Shown: positions 46,001 to 57,335 of the stretch, piece by piece | Layout of the letters: each line of letters begins with the position of its first letter | Numbering within the stretch: position 1 is the first letter of the stretch | Source: Amanita rubescens | Lineage: Eukaryota; Basidiomycota; Agaricomycetes; Agaricales; Amanitaceae | Assembly: GCA_015039365.1 (NCBI GenBank) | Contig: WION01000065.1 | Span: 124,001 to 188,000, forward strand | Length of the DNA: 64,000 nt | Reading direction: 5' to 3' | The notes under the pieces: generated by a model | The model's input: only the letters and a program-made list of their open reading frames with translations | What the model was told of the DNA's origin: nothing | Databases searched by the model: none | Translations under genes and position numbers: made by a program

Positions 46001-49000
46001 CACACTTACTTCCCCCTTTCCTGATTCAGGTTGTTCGAAGAGGATAAGATGGCGAAGAGCCGGTCTAACACCGCGCACGCCGTTAACGGCTTCAGGAATT
46101 CTGCCGGAGGGCGATCCGTAGGCGAGTTAGCCGAAAGATCTGGTGGAAAGAAGGCCTTGGGCTGAAAATGAACTCATCAAATCATATCAAATAGAAATCA
46201 TCGGGAGTTGGCCTACACAAAGCGATGTCAAAGCCCCAATAGCAGCCTGAGAGAGTGAAGTCGACTCTCTTTTGAACCGCTCTACGAAATCTGCTGGGCT
46301 TTGTGAACTAGAGGCGACAGCTCTCTGCATCAGAATAAACCGCTGTTTGGCAGAATCAGCTTGAGGGCCCAATTGGCACCAATCTTCGCACAGGTGGTAC
46401 AAGGTCAGATGCATGTTCGGGGGTATAAATCGGTCAGAGTCCTTCAGCGTTGCAAGGCCATCAAACAGGCGCTCAACCAATCCACAGAAGTATTGACGCA
46501 ACAGTTGGAGGGTGTGATTGTTGCGGACATCCGGCGCCGCTAGAAACGCTTGCGTGTTGCGTACAAACTTGAGAACGTTTGCCAGAGCGGCTTGCCTACC
46601 CGTCGCCCGCTGTTGATGGAGTAGATGCGCCGTTAGATAATAAATTCGCGCCACGGCAGCATGAAGCCGCTCTTGTCGCCTGGATCGATCTATTGATAAC
46701 GAGGCTCCTGCTGTCTTGGTTTTTGACTCATCGTGTACTTGACGGTTGCCAAGGATCTCCCCAACCTTAGCCCTTGAATCATCGTAAAATTGCCGACTGG
46801 CTAGGAGGCTTAGGTCCTCCAATAGCTGAGGATAAGCGATGGATGGGAATGAGCTGATACACAGGACAGCCGTATCACGGAAATGCATGTACTCGGAGTC
46901 CAAGAATGGGGTGAGATATCGGAACAGTCCGCGGGTTGTCGATAGTCGTTCCCGTTCAAATGCAGCATCAGATGGGACCTGTGTATGTTCCCTGTTCAGG
47001 GGCCCAGGTCGTAAAGGCTCTGATACCATGGCAGTGGCACACAGCACCTTAACCCAGGTGTACCATTGGTCGACAAGTGGTTTTTGTTCCTTCAAGAGCC
47101 TGAGGCCATCGCTCAAGTTTGCAGGACTGCGACCAGACAGTCCAGGTGGAACTCTACTGCTCAGACCGGCCACCAGAGAAATCGTGGGATGAAGGCGAGG
47201 GACGGCAGCAATTAGACTCTCCCGCACAGAGAACAACGATTGACTGTACGTGTCCAGTGCCAACTGCATAAGCTGAGGGAAAATGTACCGCCAAATTTTG
47301 CGATCCTTATCGGAATCGCTTTCAGCAATGCGTAGAGGAATATCCTGATACTTGGACTGACGCCAATGATCCAGTCTAGCTTGCTCAGTCGCGTCAAATA
47401 GTTCGTTGAAACCATCCAAGTATGTTTTGTCGTAATGCTTTCCCTGCAAGCACTCGACCATGTGAAGATTAAAGGTTATGGTACCATTCACTTCCGGATT
47501 TGACTCCAGTTCCGAAAGGAAGTCGCTTAAACAGCGAATAGTTTTTACACCAGACGAATGGATAGACCACGTCTCGTGAACCATGAGAAACATAGCTCCT
47601 GACTCGACCTCTCGGAGACGAGCGGTGATAGCCTGCTCTTCCTTGACCAAAAAGTCTCTTGGTTGCTGCAGCAGACCTTTGACCCAGTTATCAACGATAG
47701 AGACCCACAAGTACAGCAATTGAGGGACCTCTACCAGCAGCTTGGTGATTGGGCCCTCTGAGATACGAGTGGCGCTAAAAAGGAAATGGTGGAAACGAGA
47801 GATGATCGTGAGCGCGTTGTTCCTATCTGACATGAACCGCTTCAATGCATCACTTGCTGCATCGCACAGCGCGGGCTCCACATGAATTACAGCATGTAAC
47901 AACATTTCGATAGCGTCGGAGAGAGGAATGGAGGAATGATAAAAGCGTGGCCATGATTCAAAGCACGTCCGCAATAGATTGATATGTGAGGTATACATGC
48001 CAGGGTAGCCAACGAGAGTTCCGTCCATATGTCGCTTGACCACGAAGTTGTGTGACTCCTCGTACGGGACGGCTGAACGTTGATAATACCATTGTTCGTC
48101 GAGTATAGACATAGGGCCAACCACCTTTGCGCAATGAGACGCAATGATTGCCAAAGCAGACATGCAGCGGTCAACGAGAGACGAAACGCCGAACTTGGCA
48201 AGCACGGCTGGGGTAACATAATCGGAAGACGAGGGATAATCGTCTAAAGGAGGAAAGTTCGTAAAATCATGCCCGGAGGGCCAAACAGGGGCTGCATTTT
48301 CTTTTTCTAACGCGTGCAAGGACAATAACAGTGCATGCACTGCAATTGTTGCTCGTTCGGGGGCTAGGTGATGGGCAACGTTCGAAGGCTGACGATTAAT
48401 GGCGGGCTCTTGCATTAATTCCAAGCAATGTTCTTGTCCATATTCCGAATGTCGAGATACGATGAAATGAACGATGTAAACGAATGGTTCAAGGCGATCT
48501 TCTGGAGGATAAATCGTTTGTTTGTTGGGAGGGAAAAAGTGCTTGAGCAGTGTATCCAGCTTAGTGGTTGTCGTAGAGGCAGATTCGGGGCAGCGGTATA
48601 AGTAAGTCCAGAATAACCTTAAGATCCCATTCATAATCATCGTCCGCGTAGTTTTTTCCTAGCAAGAGTTCTAGCGATGGGTACCATGAGAAAAAGCTGA
48701 AACTACCTTTAATTTGGATATCGAAGCTTCCAAACACGACATCCAGTTCTTTAGAAAAAAGGCCTGAGGTGCCACACACAAACTAATAATGGCCAGGGGG
48801 AAAGCTGATTGCCAATAGCGCGGCTTGGCCATCATCTCTCGTGCCTTTGGAAAAATAGTCTCTATGGCTTTTCCCCATTGGGGATGATTAATTTCCGCCT
48901 GGGCAGTCTTGTAGAGAGTTCAGGATCCGCGTAGAAAGTGTCAAGGTATGCGCCGTACCTTTCCGATCGGATGCAGAAGTTGAACAAGAATATCTGCAAA

Positions 49001-50703
49001 CGCAATCTTCAAGCGTTGTCCATGCGCGTGAGCAAATGATTTCGATAACGATTCCAGGAACTCTGCGCCTTCTTCAAATGCTTCAGGTGGCCAGACCTAC
49101 ACCTACGTCAGTACCAGGTCCGACAAGCCGTGACTTCGCCCTTACCTTGATTTGTATGTGCTGCAGGCCCTTCAGTAGGTATTCGCACCTCAGATCATGA
49201 TCCTTCGGAACCTGGCCAGATGACAAAGTGCCCAGCTCGGCCAAAAAGCGGTCGGTAACGCTCATGAACCTATCATGCGTAAGGATAACAAATTCGAGCT
49301 TTCTGGGTTAGCTCGTACCTAAAATTAGCGATATGCCCCAGTAAGATGGCATAAAGTTCATTATTAGCTCGCTGGTTACCCGACTGATGCAAGAGCTTCA
49401 TCTCGGGTCGCCTGAACTGATCAAACGTCGTCTCCTCCAGCGTATAACCCATTACGTCTCCGAGAGCATCCTTTGGTAACGATTGCAACACAGCAATGAG
49501 TGCACGGCACATGATGTAGATGGAAGCCAGAGATTTGCGTTCGTTGAGAAGACCAGGAATGTCATGCATTCGTATTGTGCGAGCCGTTGTCGGTGATCGC
49601 GTGGTGTGCACCCTAATGATTTCCGAACCGACATTTTCATTCTGACTGCGTCTCCAGCGCATGATGGAATCAATGACAGCTTTGGAATGTTTTTGTGCGA
49701 TCTTGCCTAGCGAGAGAAGAATGTCGTCAAATTTGGTGTCAACACCATTACCCATGCAATCCGCTAATGGCGTTTCTTGTTCCTAAACTTGGTCAATTGA
49801 TGGTCGTAGGCCATGTCAGCATGCGCACCAGAGGCAAACGAAGAAAATAATCAATCTTCCCCTCGGCAGAGTCAGCGAAACGGATGAACACGGCATGAAG
49901 TGCAAAATCTGAAGGAGTCTTTGGATTCATGACAACCTTGTCCTCCTCAAAGTCAGAACCGGGAGGAGTGTCGCTTTGGTGAACGTGGCCAAATCCGTTG
50001 GGCACTCGTGGCACTGGAGGAGGCGACGTGGGAGTAAATGGATGCCCAGGTTCACTACCGTCCGACGCCGCATGGTAGAAAGAGCCCGTTTGGGAATGAT
50101 GCGACTTGGAATGTGCATGGTGTTTTGACTTTGAGGTTTTCGCAGTGGGTGTAGGGGGGCGCGGATATCCAGCGGATGTCGCGCTCCGAGATGTGGTGTG
50201 ATTCAGGGATGATGTGGACCGATTGAAGGGGTTCTTCAAAATTGGATAGGGCTGATGGTCTAATTGCGGAACGGGAGGAACGTCAGATAGTTTGCCGGTT
50301 TTGAAGGCATTCCGAATAGATGCAAAGGACGGCTTTTTAGAGAAGGGAGAAGTACTAGTCGTGGTTATGGAAGATTGAGAAGAATGAGCGAAAGGCGTAG
50401 ACCTAGTGGTGACGCGTGGAAAGCCTGAGCTCGAGCCAGCAGAATCCGCGGAAGCGGCCGAGCCACCTCGACTGTGAGAGGGAAAATAGCTGCGGTCGTG
50501 GAATCCGAAAGCCGTTGTTACGGTTGGTGAATCCAAAACTGAGCCAAAAGCACCTGTGCCAAAGCCATGACCAGCAGAGCGACCGAAAAGCGTAGGTGCG
50601 GCGTTGTACTCCTCGTCATCAAAGTCTGGGGCGATGTCAGCGAGTAGGAGAAGCAAAAGGCATGATACAAACCTGGGATCGTAATTTGGATGGGTTCGCT
50701 CAT
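43093..50703 (-). CDS. TAO3: Cell morphogenesis protein Tao3/Mor2 (Furry family)
   Basis: Very large scaffold of the RAM/MOR pathway that activates the NDR kinase Cbk1/Orb6 for polarised growth and septation. Exon 1 is MSEPIQITIP (ATG at 50703), joining DFDDEEYNAAPTLFGR, a Ser/Pro-rich N-terminus. The conserved Furry N-terminal block follows: ALHAVFIRFADSAEGKIDYF, DTKFDDILLSLGKIAQKHSK, ASIYIMCRALIAVLQSLP, LLHQSGNQRANNELYAILLG. Two long exons cover most of the HEAT-like body (46187-48640, 43093-45921), e.g. TLYHLCEDWCQLG, LICLGLTNLCNPSTEIRRRA and FEPFVCSLASGTYLHAHRLI. The C-terminus is an acidic Ser/Asp tail ending SKNGKRLR. No break found. Convergent with MLH1; the 3' end is duplicated at 41.0-41.3 kb. 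Confidence 0.93.
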
Positions 50704-51399
50704 GGTCGTCTGAAGCAATACCAGCTGCTGGCACTGACTACAGGAAAAGAGTCAGGGTTGCCAGACTGAAGCGGATGCCCGCAAACAGGCTGTAATGACT
50801 GTTGCTGACGTAACTAAACACTGGTTACCCAGGCAACGTATTATTCCCTTGCATGCACACAGCTGGGGAGGCTGGATTTTGCCGCTCGCAAAATCCGGTG
50901 AAAACACATTGCTCGATGTTTAAATTTAGCAGCAAAACTTTAATTTTCAATAAGGGTTTTGCATGCACTAATTTACATTGGAATCTTTACATTGTTTTCA
51001 TTGCAATACATTATGTTTTGCATTGCATTTTACCATATGCAGAACACATCCAACATTTGAAGTCTGGCCACATGCAAAATTTTTGATTTTATTTTGAATT
51101 TTGCAGTCAGCATTTACCATCATGCTACACATGGAATATGACAAATGGATTTCGCATCATGTAAAATGGACATAAAGATTTATTGTTCTGCAGTGTGAAA
51201 AATGAGTGGCAAAGCACTTCGTGCACTGCAGCGTGGCCAGCGTACGATAGCGTCTAGCCAGCGCGCGGTCAGCGCTGTTCAGCAGAGCGGGTTCCTGTCA
51301 GTTACGTGTGTATTTCCTTTTAATTATTTTGACGGTAATAAGTTGACTGATAGCCAACCAATCGAAAAAGCCCGTCCTTCTGTTGGGCTTTCCGCCGAT
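50704..51399. other. AT-rich interval, possible MITE remnant
   Basis: Upstream of TAO3. Contains CAGGGTTGCCAGACTG at about 50754, a hAT-like end, then AT-rich sequence with repeated TTGCAT/ATGCAA words to about 51190, ending in CTGCAGTG. No matching inverted end or target duplication was found. A frame from 51202 (MSGKALRALQRGQR...) is open but unassigned. Confidence 0.35.
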
Positions 51400-52509
51400 A
51401 TGAGCGCTCCCCGACGTGTGGCAATAGTGACTGGCGCCGCCTCTGGTATTGGAAAAGCAATCGCTATCAGACTCGCAAGCGATGGCTTCAACGTAGCATT
51501 GAACGATCTCCCCGGGTCACTCGACAAGCTGAAAGAGGTCGCTGATCTGGCCTCACAGCACGGCATTGACACTATGTTGGTTCCAGGGGATGTCTCATCT
51601 GAAGCAGACGTGGAGAAGATAGTTGACGACGCTGTTACACATTTCGGCGGTCTTGACGTGGTTCGTTCCCTCAGTGACCAGCAGGAAATGCATGCCAACT
51701 AATAGAAATCATATTATCAGATGATAGCCAATGCAGGTATAATGGAACGACGACCACTTACAGTACTTGAGAGTGCGTATGATCTACTCCGCAATATGAT
51801 TTTTCGACGCCAATGACGACTCGGCGCAGTTACGACGGAACAATGGGATAGGATCTTCGCAGTCAATGCACGCGGAACTTTTCTGTGCTACAAATATGCG
51901 GTCCGACAAATGATCCAGCAAGGACGTGGAGAACGCATTGTAGGCGCATCATCAACAGCGGGTCTGAGGGGATCGCCGCTGTGGCCTCATTACTCTGCAA
52001 CCAAATTTGCCATCTGAGGTTTAACGCAAGCAGTTGGTAAGTCTTGGCTTGTTCTGTAAACCGCTGAACAGTTTGGAAAACATGGAATTACGGTCAACGC
52101 ATATGCCCCTGGTAAGTATTTTCCAACTGCAGCATAGCGCCCTCAGGATGTCATTTTCAGGGTTGATCACACGCCACAATGAGTCAGTAAATACTTGATA
52201 TTTTTGATTGCAATGAACTGATTCTGATCTTGTTTCAGGCGAAGCGATCCTTACAAGCGCATCGCGGGAGGTTCTTTGTTTCGTTCTACATTGAAAATTT
52301 GACAAATGGTGTGAAAGGCATTCAAAGCACGCACCGCACTAGGCTACGAAGGGCAACCAGAGGATGTAGCAAATGTTGTCTCTTTCCTTGTATCGGAGAA
52401 AGCTGGATATATCACTGGTCAAGCGGTCAGTTTTCTCCACCGGGGATTTAGAAAAATTCTAAACGTACCGCTCTTCTAGATACCAGTCAATGGCGGGTCG
52501 TATATGATA
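51400..52509 (+). pseudogene. Short-chain dehydrogenase/reductase with in-frame stop
   Basis: Classical SDR, probably of the acetoin/diacetyl-reductase-like branch. Start MSAPRRVAIVTGAASGIGKA (TGxxxGIG cofactor motif), LVPGDVSSEADVEKIV, IANAGIMERRPL, TTEQWDRIFAVNARGTFLCY, IVGASSTAGLRGS with catalytic Ser, and HYSATKFAI with Tyr and Lys. The next codon is TGA (52015-52017) where relatives have Arg, then the frame continues GLTQAV, FGKHGITVNAYAPG, ALGYEGQPEDVANVVSFLVS and PVNGGSYM. A single C-to-T change (CGA to TGA) explains it. Exon joins after 52150 are uncertain. Could be a recent pseudogene, a sequencing error or readthrough. Confidence 0.7.
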
Positions 52510-53065
52510 ATATACATGTTTGAATCAATAGAATCCTCGGGTGTGGATTGCCAATCGTATGGATGGAATATATCATCAGGCGGGAGCGCGATACCTCATC
52601 TCGGTGCACGACAAACTGCGGTATCTTGTCAAAGAAGAAGACCTGTACCGTGCCACGTGTTGCGAATGTCAAGAGCAATGTATGCTCGGAACTGGGCATG
52701 TCGGGTCGTTGACAGGGTACGAAGAGCCGGATTGTACAGTGATTCATTGAGCCAAGAGAGCGGTGGCCCGTGGGCGGCTTAGAATTTAGGAGAGGCCAAG
52801 GGGCTTGCGCAGAAAGGTCATGGGGTATGACGGTAGGCCGAGAACGATGGAAAGGAGGAAAGGGGTGAGAGGGTGTCTTTGGGCAAAAGTGAATACGAGT
52901 TTCAGCGGAAGTTTTTGGACGAGTATTAATTTAATTTCTCAAGTTATCAGGGGGGTGTACAAAGGCAAGGAGGATATGAACCAAACCAAGCGTCGAATTT
53001 TGAGCCTTGTATGACCCAGTGCCTCTTAGGAGACTGAGCGAATTGTTGCCGAAAGCCAAGTCACC
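52510..53065. other. Interval without recognised gene
   Basis: Frames here continue past the SDR end but show no family features. No repeats seen. Confidence 0.35.
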
Positions 53066-53875
53066 ATGATTACGTGTGGTCCGCACGGACCTTACGATTC
53101 ATATAAATGTCTTGACTCTTTCCGAAGACCCCTCGCAGGCAAAACGATCACATTGGAGGTTGACACCATTGACAACGCCAAGATTCAGGATAGCGATGAA
53201 TACGCTCAGCTCAACTCTGCCATGGCTACTACTCCCTCGACCTCCACATCGTCCCCTTCTGTAACAGTTACGGCAGATGCACTAGCCCATGCACTTGATA
53301 AAACGGGTCTGACAGAGTCGGTATCAGCGACATTGCTATATGACACACAAGTGCAGTCCGCGCAGTCGTCACAGCCCCCACCACAGTCTGCGCAGCCCCC
53401 GCCTCAAATAACCCAGAGCCCCGTCCCTCAGAGTAAGTCAAATCACGACATTCTTTATGCCGATGAATAATATAAAACCGATTCTTCAGCCCAAATGGCG
53501 AAGGCAGATTACCCCAGAGCCACTCTTTGGGCAGGTCCTGGGCCCTTTAACCAACCAACGTCTATCACGACGACACCACGCCCCGACTTTTTCGATCCAG
53601 TTCGTGTCGAGAAACGCCGTAAGCTGCGGGAAATGGCGAAGGCAGATTACCCCATAGCCACTCCTTGGACAGGTCCTGGGCCCTTTAACGAAGCAACGTC
53701 TATCACAACGACACCACGCCCCGACTTTTTCGACCCAGTTCGTGTCGAGAAACGCCGTAAGCTGCGGGAGATGGCGAAGGCAGATTTCCCCAATGGCGTT
53801 AAGGAAACGCGGGTGGGGTACCTGGTCCGGGGAATGGATACGGGTGGGGAACAGGGGGAAAAGCATGGGAGGTGA
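53066..53875 (+). CDS. Shrunken ubiquitin segment joined to 46-residue repeats
   Basis: Two exons. Exon 1 contains LAGKTITLEVDTIDNAKIQD, which lines up with ubiquitin residues 8-32 if three residues after LEV and two after DTIDN are removed. The rest of ubiquitin is absent, including the core IFAGKQLEDG part and the GG end. A Ser/Thr/Pro/Gln linker with PPPQSAQPPPQ follows. After an intron (donor A|GTAAGT, acceptor near 53490) come two full and one partial copy of a 46-residue unit starting MAKADYP, with GPGPFN, TTTPRPDFFDP and VRVEKRRKLREM. The protein ends GEQGEKHGR. Both exons are open and the join is in phase, but I do not recognise the repeat family and expression is unproven. Confidence 0.5.
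53495..53830 (+). repeat. 138 bp coding tandem repeat
   Basis: Units start at 53495, 53633 and 53771, exactly 138 bp apart. Unit 1 and 2 are nearly identical; the third diverges after about 25 bases. The period is a multiple of three, so the frame is kept. Confidence 0.92.
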
Positions 53876-54818
53876 TAAATGAACGATGTTGCTCAATACA
53901 CGGGTCGTCTACTCTCATGAGTGCGAGAATCTCATGTCTCTCGCTCATTTCACAATTTCTACCCTTTGCGCCATTCATTCATGCTATCCGCCAACCACTG
54001 AATTGTAAGTGGCTTACCACGTCGCGCAGATTTGTACTATCTTCAGTATCAAGTTCGACGCTCTCCGGCTCTTGTTTGGCAACGACAATCATCAGCCTCA
54101 GCATTTCGCTTACATGGAATGGTTCACCCCGTTCCAAAGAACAGCCGCAGGCCTTTACAAAGTGATGCGCTCACTACAGTAGTAGAATGTTCGCATCGCA
54201 AGTATCGTTCCCGTGACTGATATCTCAGAGTATCCATCTCACACCACTACCAGGAAGGTGTATCCCTCGAGAGCGGAACTGTAACATTGCTTTCGAACAA
54301 TGTAATAGATTTCTCGTCATTTCATGATTCTTCGAGATCCAGATTAACTATAATTTTCTCCCATTTACGAATGCTAAGGGAAATTCACGATAGAGGTTTT
54401 TCCTGATGTAGGACAGTAGGAAATTGAAAGAATGTTGTTGTTGACAGTTTCACGGACAAAGGGTATCGATATGTTTGGTACACATATGAAAAGTTGAATC
54501 TTTTGATAAAACATCGCAGAAAAGCGGGATTGGCGTAGTGATTTGGAAGAATGGTGAAAGTTCGTTGTGGTGCCAGAGTAAATCTTTTGCAACAGCAACG
54601 TACTCTGATTCGGTACTCAATCCCGTTCCGCCAACTGGTCACAAACGGTTGTTTGTCTGTGTTTGAGGCATCTCTGAACGCGTTCCTGCACGTGCTCTGG
54701 CGCGTTCGCATTATTTGGCTAAGCTTCTTCCTTTTGGAGGCGTCAGAGTCCACCGGACGCGTTTGCAACTTGACCAAGGTCTTGTTATAACACCCGCGAG
54801 TCTACCTGACTCGTTCCA
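53876..54818. other. Interval without recognised gene
   Basis: Short frames only on both strands; none resembles a known family. The right end holds the promoter of the second cyclin. Confidence 0.35.
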
Positions 54819-56730
54819 ATGTCTTCCTCCAACATCCCGGTAAGCTTGATGATAGATGACTAAGTAACCCTGTTACCAACGCCATTCACAGGTACGACGT
54901 GCGGTCCGCACCACCAGAGCTACAGCAAAGAATGTCGAGAATGCAACTGCTCGCGCAACTCGCCTAACGACGCGCTCTAAAACTGTACCTGCCACCGCTA
55001 CTATTGCAGCCAAGGAACCTGTCTTCACTCGGCCAACCGCTGCAGCCGCTAAAGGGAAGTCAGCCGCTCCAGAGGATCCAGCTCCGTCAGCTGCAGTGAA
55101 AACAAGAAGAGGCGCACTGTTAGAAGTCACCAAACTCGTCACCAACAACGACGCAAAAGGAAAGGCGAGATCGACGCTGAAAGGAAAGGAAAAAGAGACT
55201 TCTTCCGTGCCGGAAAAATCCAAGCCGGTCTTGGTCAATGTGCGGAAGCCTCTTCAGGAAACTACCACTACGAGAGTCGCGGCGCGGCGCGTCACGCGAT
55301 CCGCTACCATTACTGCCAACACGAACAAACCACAACCTACCAGACTAGTGGGGAAAAGACCTGTTGTGCCCGAAGCGCCTATCCCAGAACAGCCGGAGCC
55401 AGTTGCTGAGGAAGCCCAGGAAAAAGAGCAGACGACGCTTAACGTACCATCATCATCTCTCCGAAAGCGTCCTTCGAATCTCGCAGAGCAAACAGAGGAG
55501 CTGCTGCGTGTTTCCAAAAGACTTCACACAGAGACAAGAGACGCTAAACTCCACGATGATTCTCAAGAAGAGGTCGATAGAGTCGCCGCTGTTCTTATGC
55601 AGCATGACTTGCAACCCGAGCCAGTTGCGACCAGTCAACAATGGATAGACCTGGACGCCGACGATTGGGAAGACCCAGCGATGGCAAGCGAATATATCAC
55701 CGAAATATGCGAGTATTTGAAACGAGTTGAGGTATGCTCTGCCCAGCTTGGATGGAATTCACCTTGAAATGATTGTTGTAGATGGAAACGCTGCCTGACA
55801 CAGACTATTTCAGACACCAGCCCTACGTCAACTGGCAACATCGCGGCATGCTCATCAATTGGATCATGGAAATCCACGGACGATACCGTTTTCTGCATGA
55901 GACGCTCTTCTTATGCGTCAACATCCTCGACAGACTCCTCTCTCATCGTGCCGTATCCCTCCAAAAGTTCCAACTAGTGGGTGTGGCATGCTTATTGATC
56001 GCCTGCAAGTACGAGGAGACATGTTCACCATCCGTGTCTGAGATGGTCGGCTTGTGTGAAAACGTGTACAAGCCAGAAGAGATAATACGGGCAGAGCAGT
56101 ATGTTCTCAAAGCCATCGGCTGGAACTTGAGCTTCCCCGGACCGATGGGATGGCTGCGGCGAGGAAGCAAGGCTGACGAGTATGAGGAAAAAGCACGGAC
56201 GATCGCAAAATATTTCCTCGAAGCTGCGTGCCTGGAAAAAGGACTGATTGGGATACCATCGTCGTTGACGGCAGCGGCATCACTTTGGCTTGCGAGGCTT
56301 ATCCTTGGGCGCGAAGAATGGGTGAGTCAAAGCGCATTCCAAGTCAACTTTGTCTTATCTAACATGTCCCAATTTAGACCCCTAACCTCGTCCATTACAC
56401 AACCTATGAAGAACACGAACTAATACCCATTGCAAACCACATATTAAACCATATTCTACAGCCAACCATGTTTCCTGCAGTATTCAAGAAATACGCAAGC
56501 AAGAGATTCCTCAAAGTAAGCATGTCGTATGCAAAGATATTTCATGTCTCTGAACAGTATTACAGTGCAGCGTTTACCTCAAAAACTGGACGCGTCAGAG
56601 GTGGTCGGAAGGTGCCGAGGTCGAGCTTGAAAAGCACGTCGAATGGCTCAAGGCCGACGTCAGGGCCATGAGAGAAAGACTAGCACTGCGGGATCTGCAG
56701 CGACTCGAACTCGGACCGCAAGTAAAATAA
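54819..56730 (+). CDS. B-type mitotic cyclin, copy 2
   Basis: Cdk1 cyclin. A mini exon encodes MSSSNIP and joins VRRAVRTTRATAKNVENATA across an intron at the same place as in copy 1. The disordered N-terminus has RRGALLEVTKLVTNN, the counterpart of the destruction box with GE replaced by LE. An acidic WIDLDADDWEDPAMASEYI leads to the cyclin box: HRGMLINWIMEIHGRYRFLH, LFLCVNILDRLLSHRAV, LVGVACLLIACKYEE, VLKAIGWNLSFPGPMGWLRR. Then AKYFLEAACLEKG, TPNLVHYTTYEEHEL, VFKKYASKRFLK and a final exon WTRQRWSEGAEVELEKHVEW ending LELGPQVK. Intact. The IPSSLTAAASLWLA helix is well conserved. Faster divergence than typical between Clb-type paralogues is plausible but not measured. Confidence 0.92.
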
Positions 56731-57335
56731 CCTTCGGTGACCACCGGATTTACGAACCTTTAGGCTCATTTGCATAATTCATCTTTTCTCTTTAGCATGG
56801 CTGCATATCTTACAACTAGTTATGTACCGATTATCTAGTGCATGGCAAGGACTATGGAACGCATTCGCATCATCATGATTCAGTGTAGTATTTTCGAAAG
56901 TTAAGTAATTGCCGAATTTAATTGGCTCTACTTGTAATGTCGTGACATAGTATATCAGAGTGGGTGCCCACTGTGCCCTCATGACACCCGCTTTCATTGG
57001 CTGAACAAAATGAACTATTAGCCATCATAAGCAATATTGCCTTACTCACCTTTCTTGCAAAGCATCGAGGCATTGAGGTTATGCTGCGCCTGCTGGGGCA
57101 AAACAAACAAAACTCTATGAAATGCTGCATGCAAGTATTAATCGCTTGGCACTGAGGTCGGCACTGGGGCACGCATGCCTCGACTCGTGATTTACTGGAG
57201 GAATTCAGCCTGTGATGAAGAAGTAAAAACTTTCTGTGCAAGCTTTGGCGACAACACCCATGACATCCTCCCTAGCTGGAGTCAGATCGAGCATGTTGAG
57301 CGCGCTGGAGAGCGTGCACGTAGGCCGCACGGCGC
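56731..57335. other. Interval without recognised gene
   Basis: No gene supported on either strand; presumed 3' UTR of the cyclin and promoter of the F-box gene. Confidence 0.35.

Noticed and set aside
51202..51399. In-frame N-terminal extension MSGKALRALQRG of the dehydrogenase
   Set aside because: The SDR fold begins at MSAPRRVAIVTG; the extension has no family match and only part of it looks like any targeting peptide.
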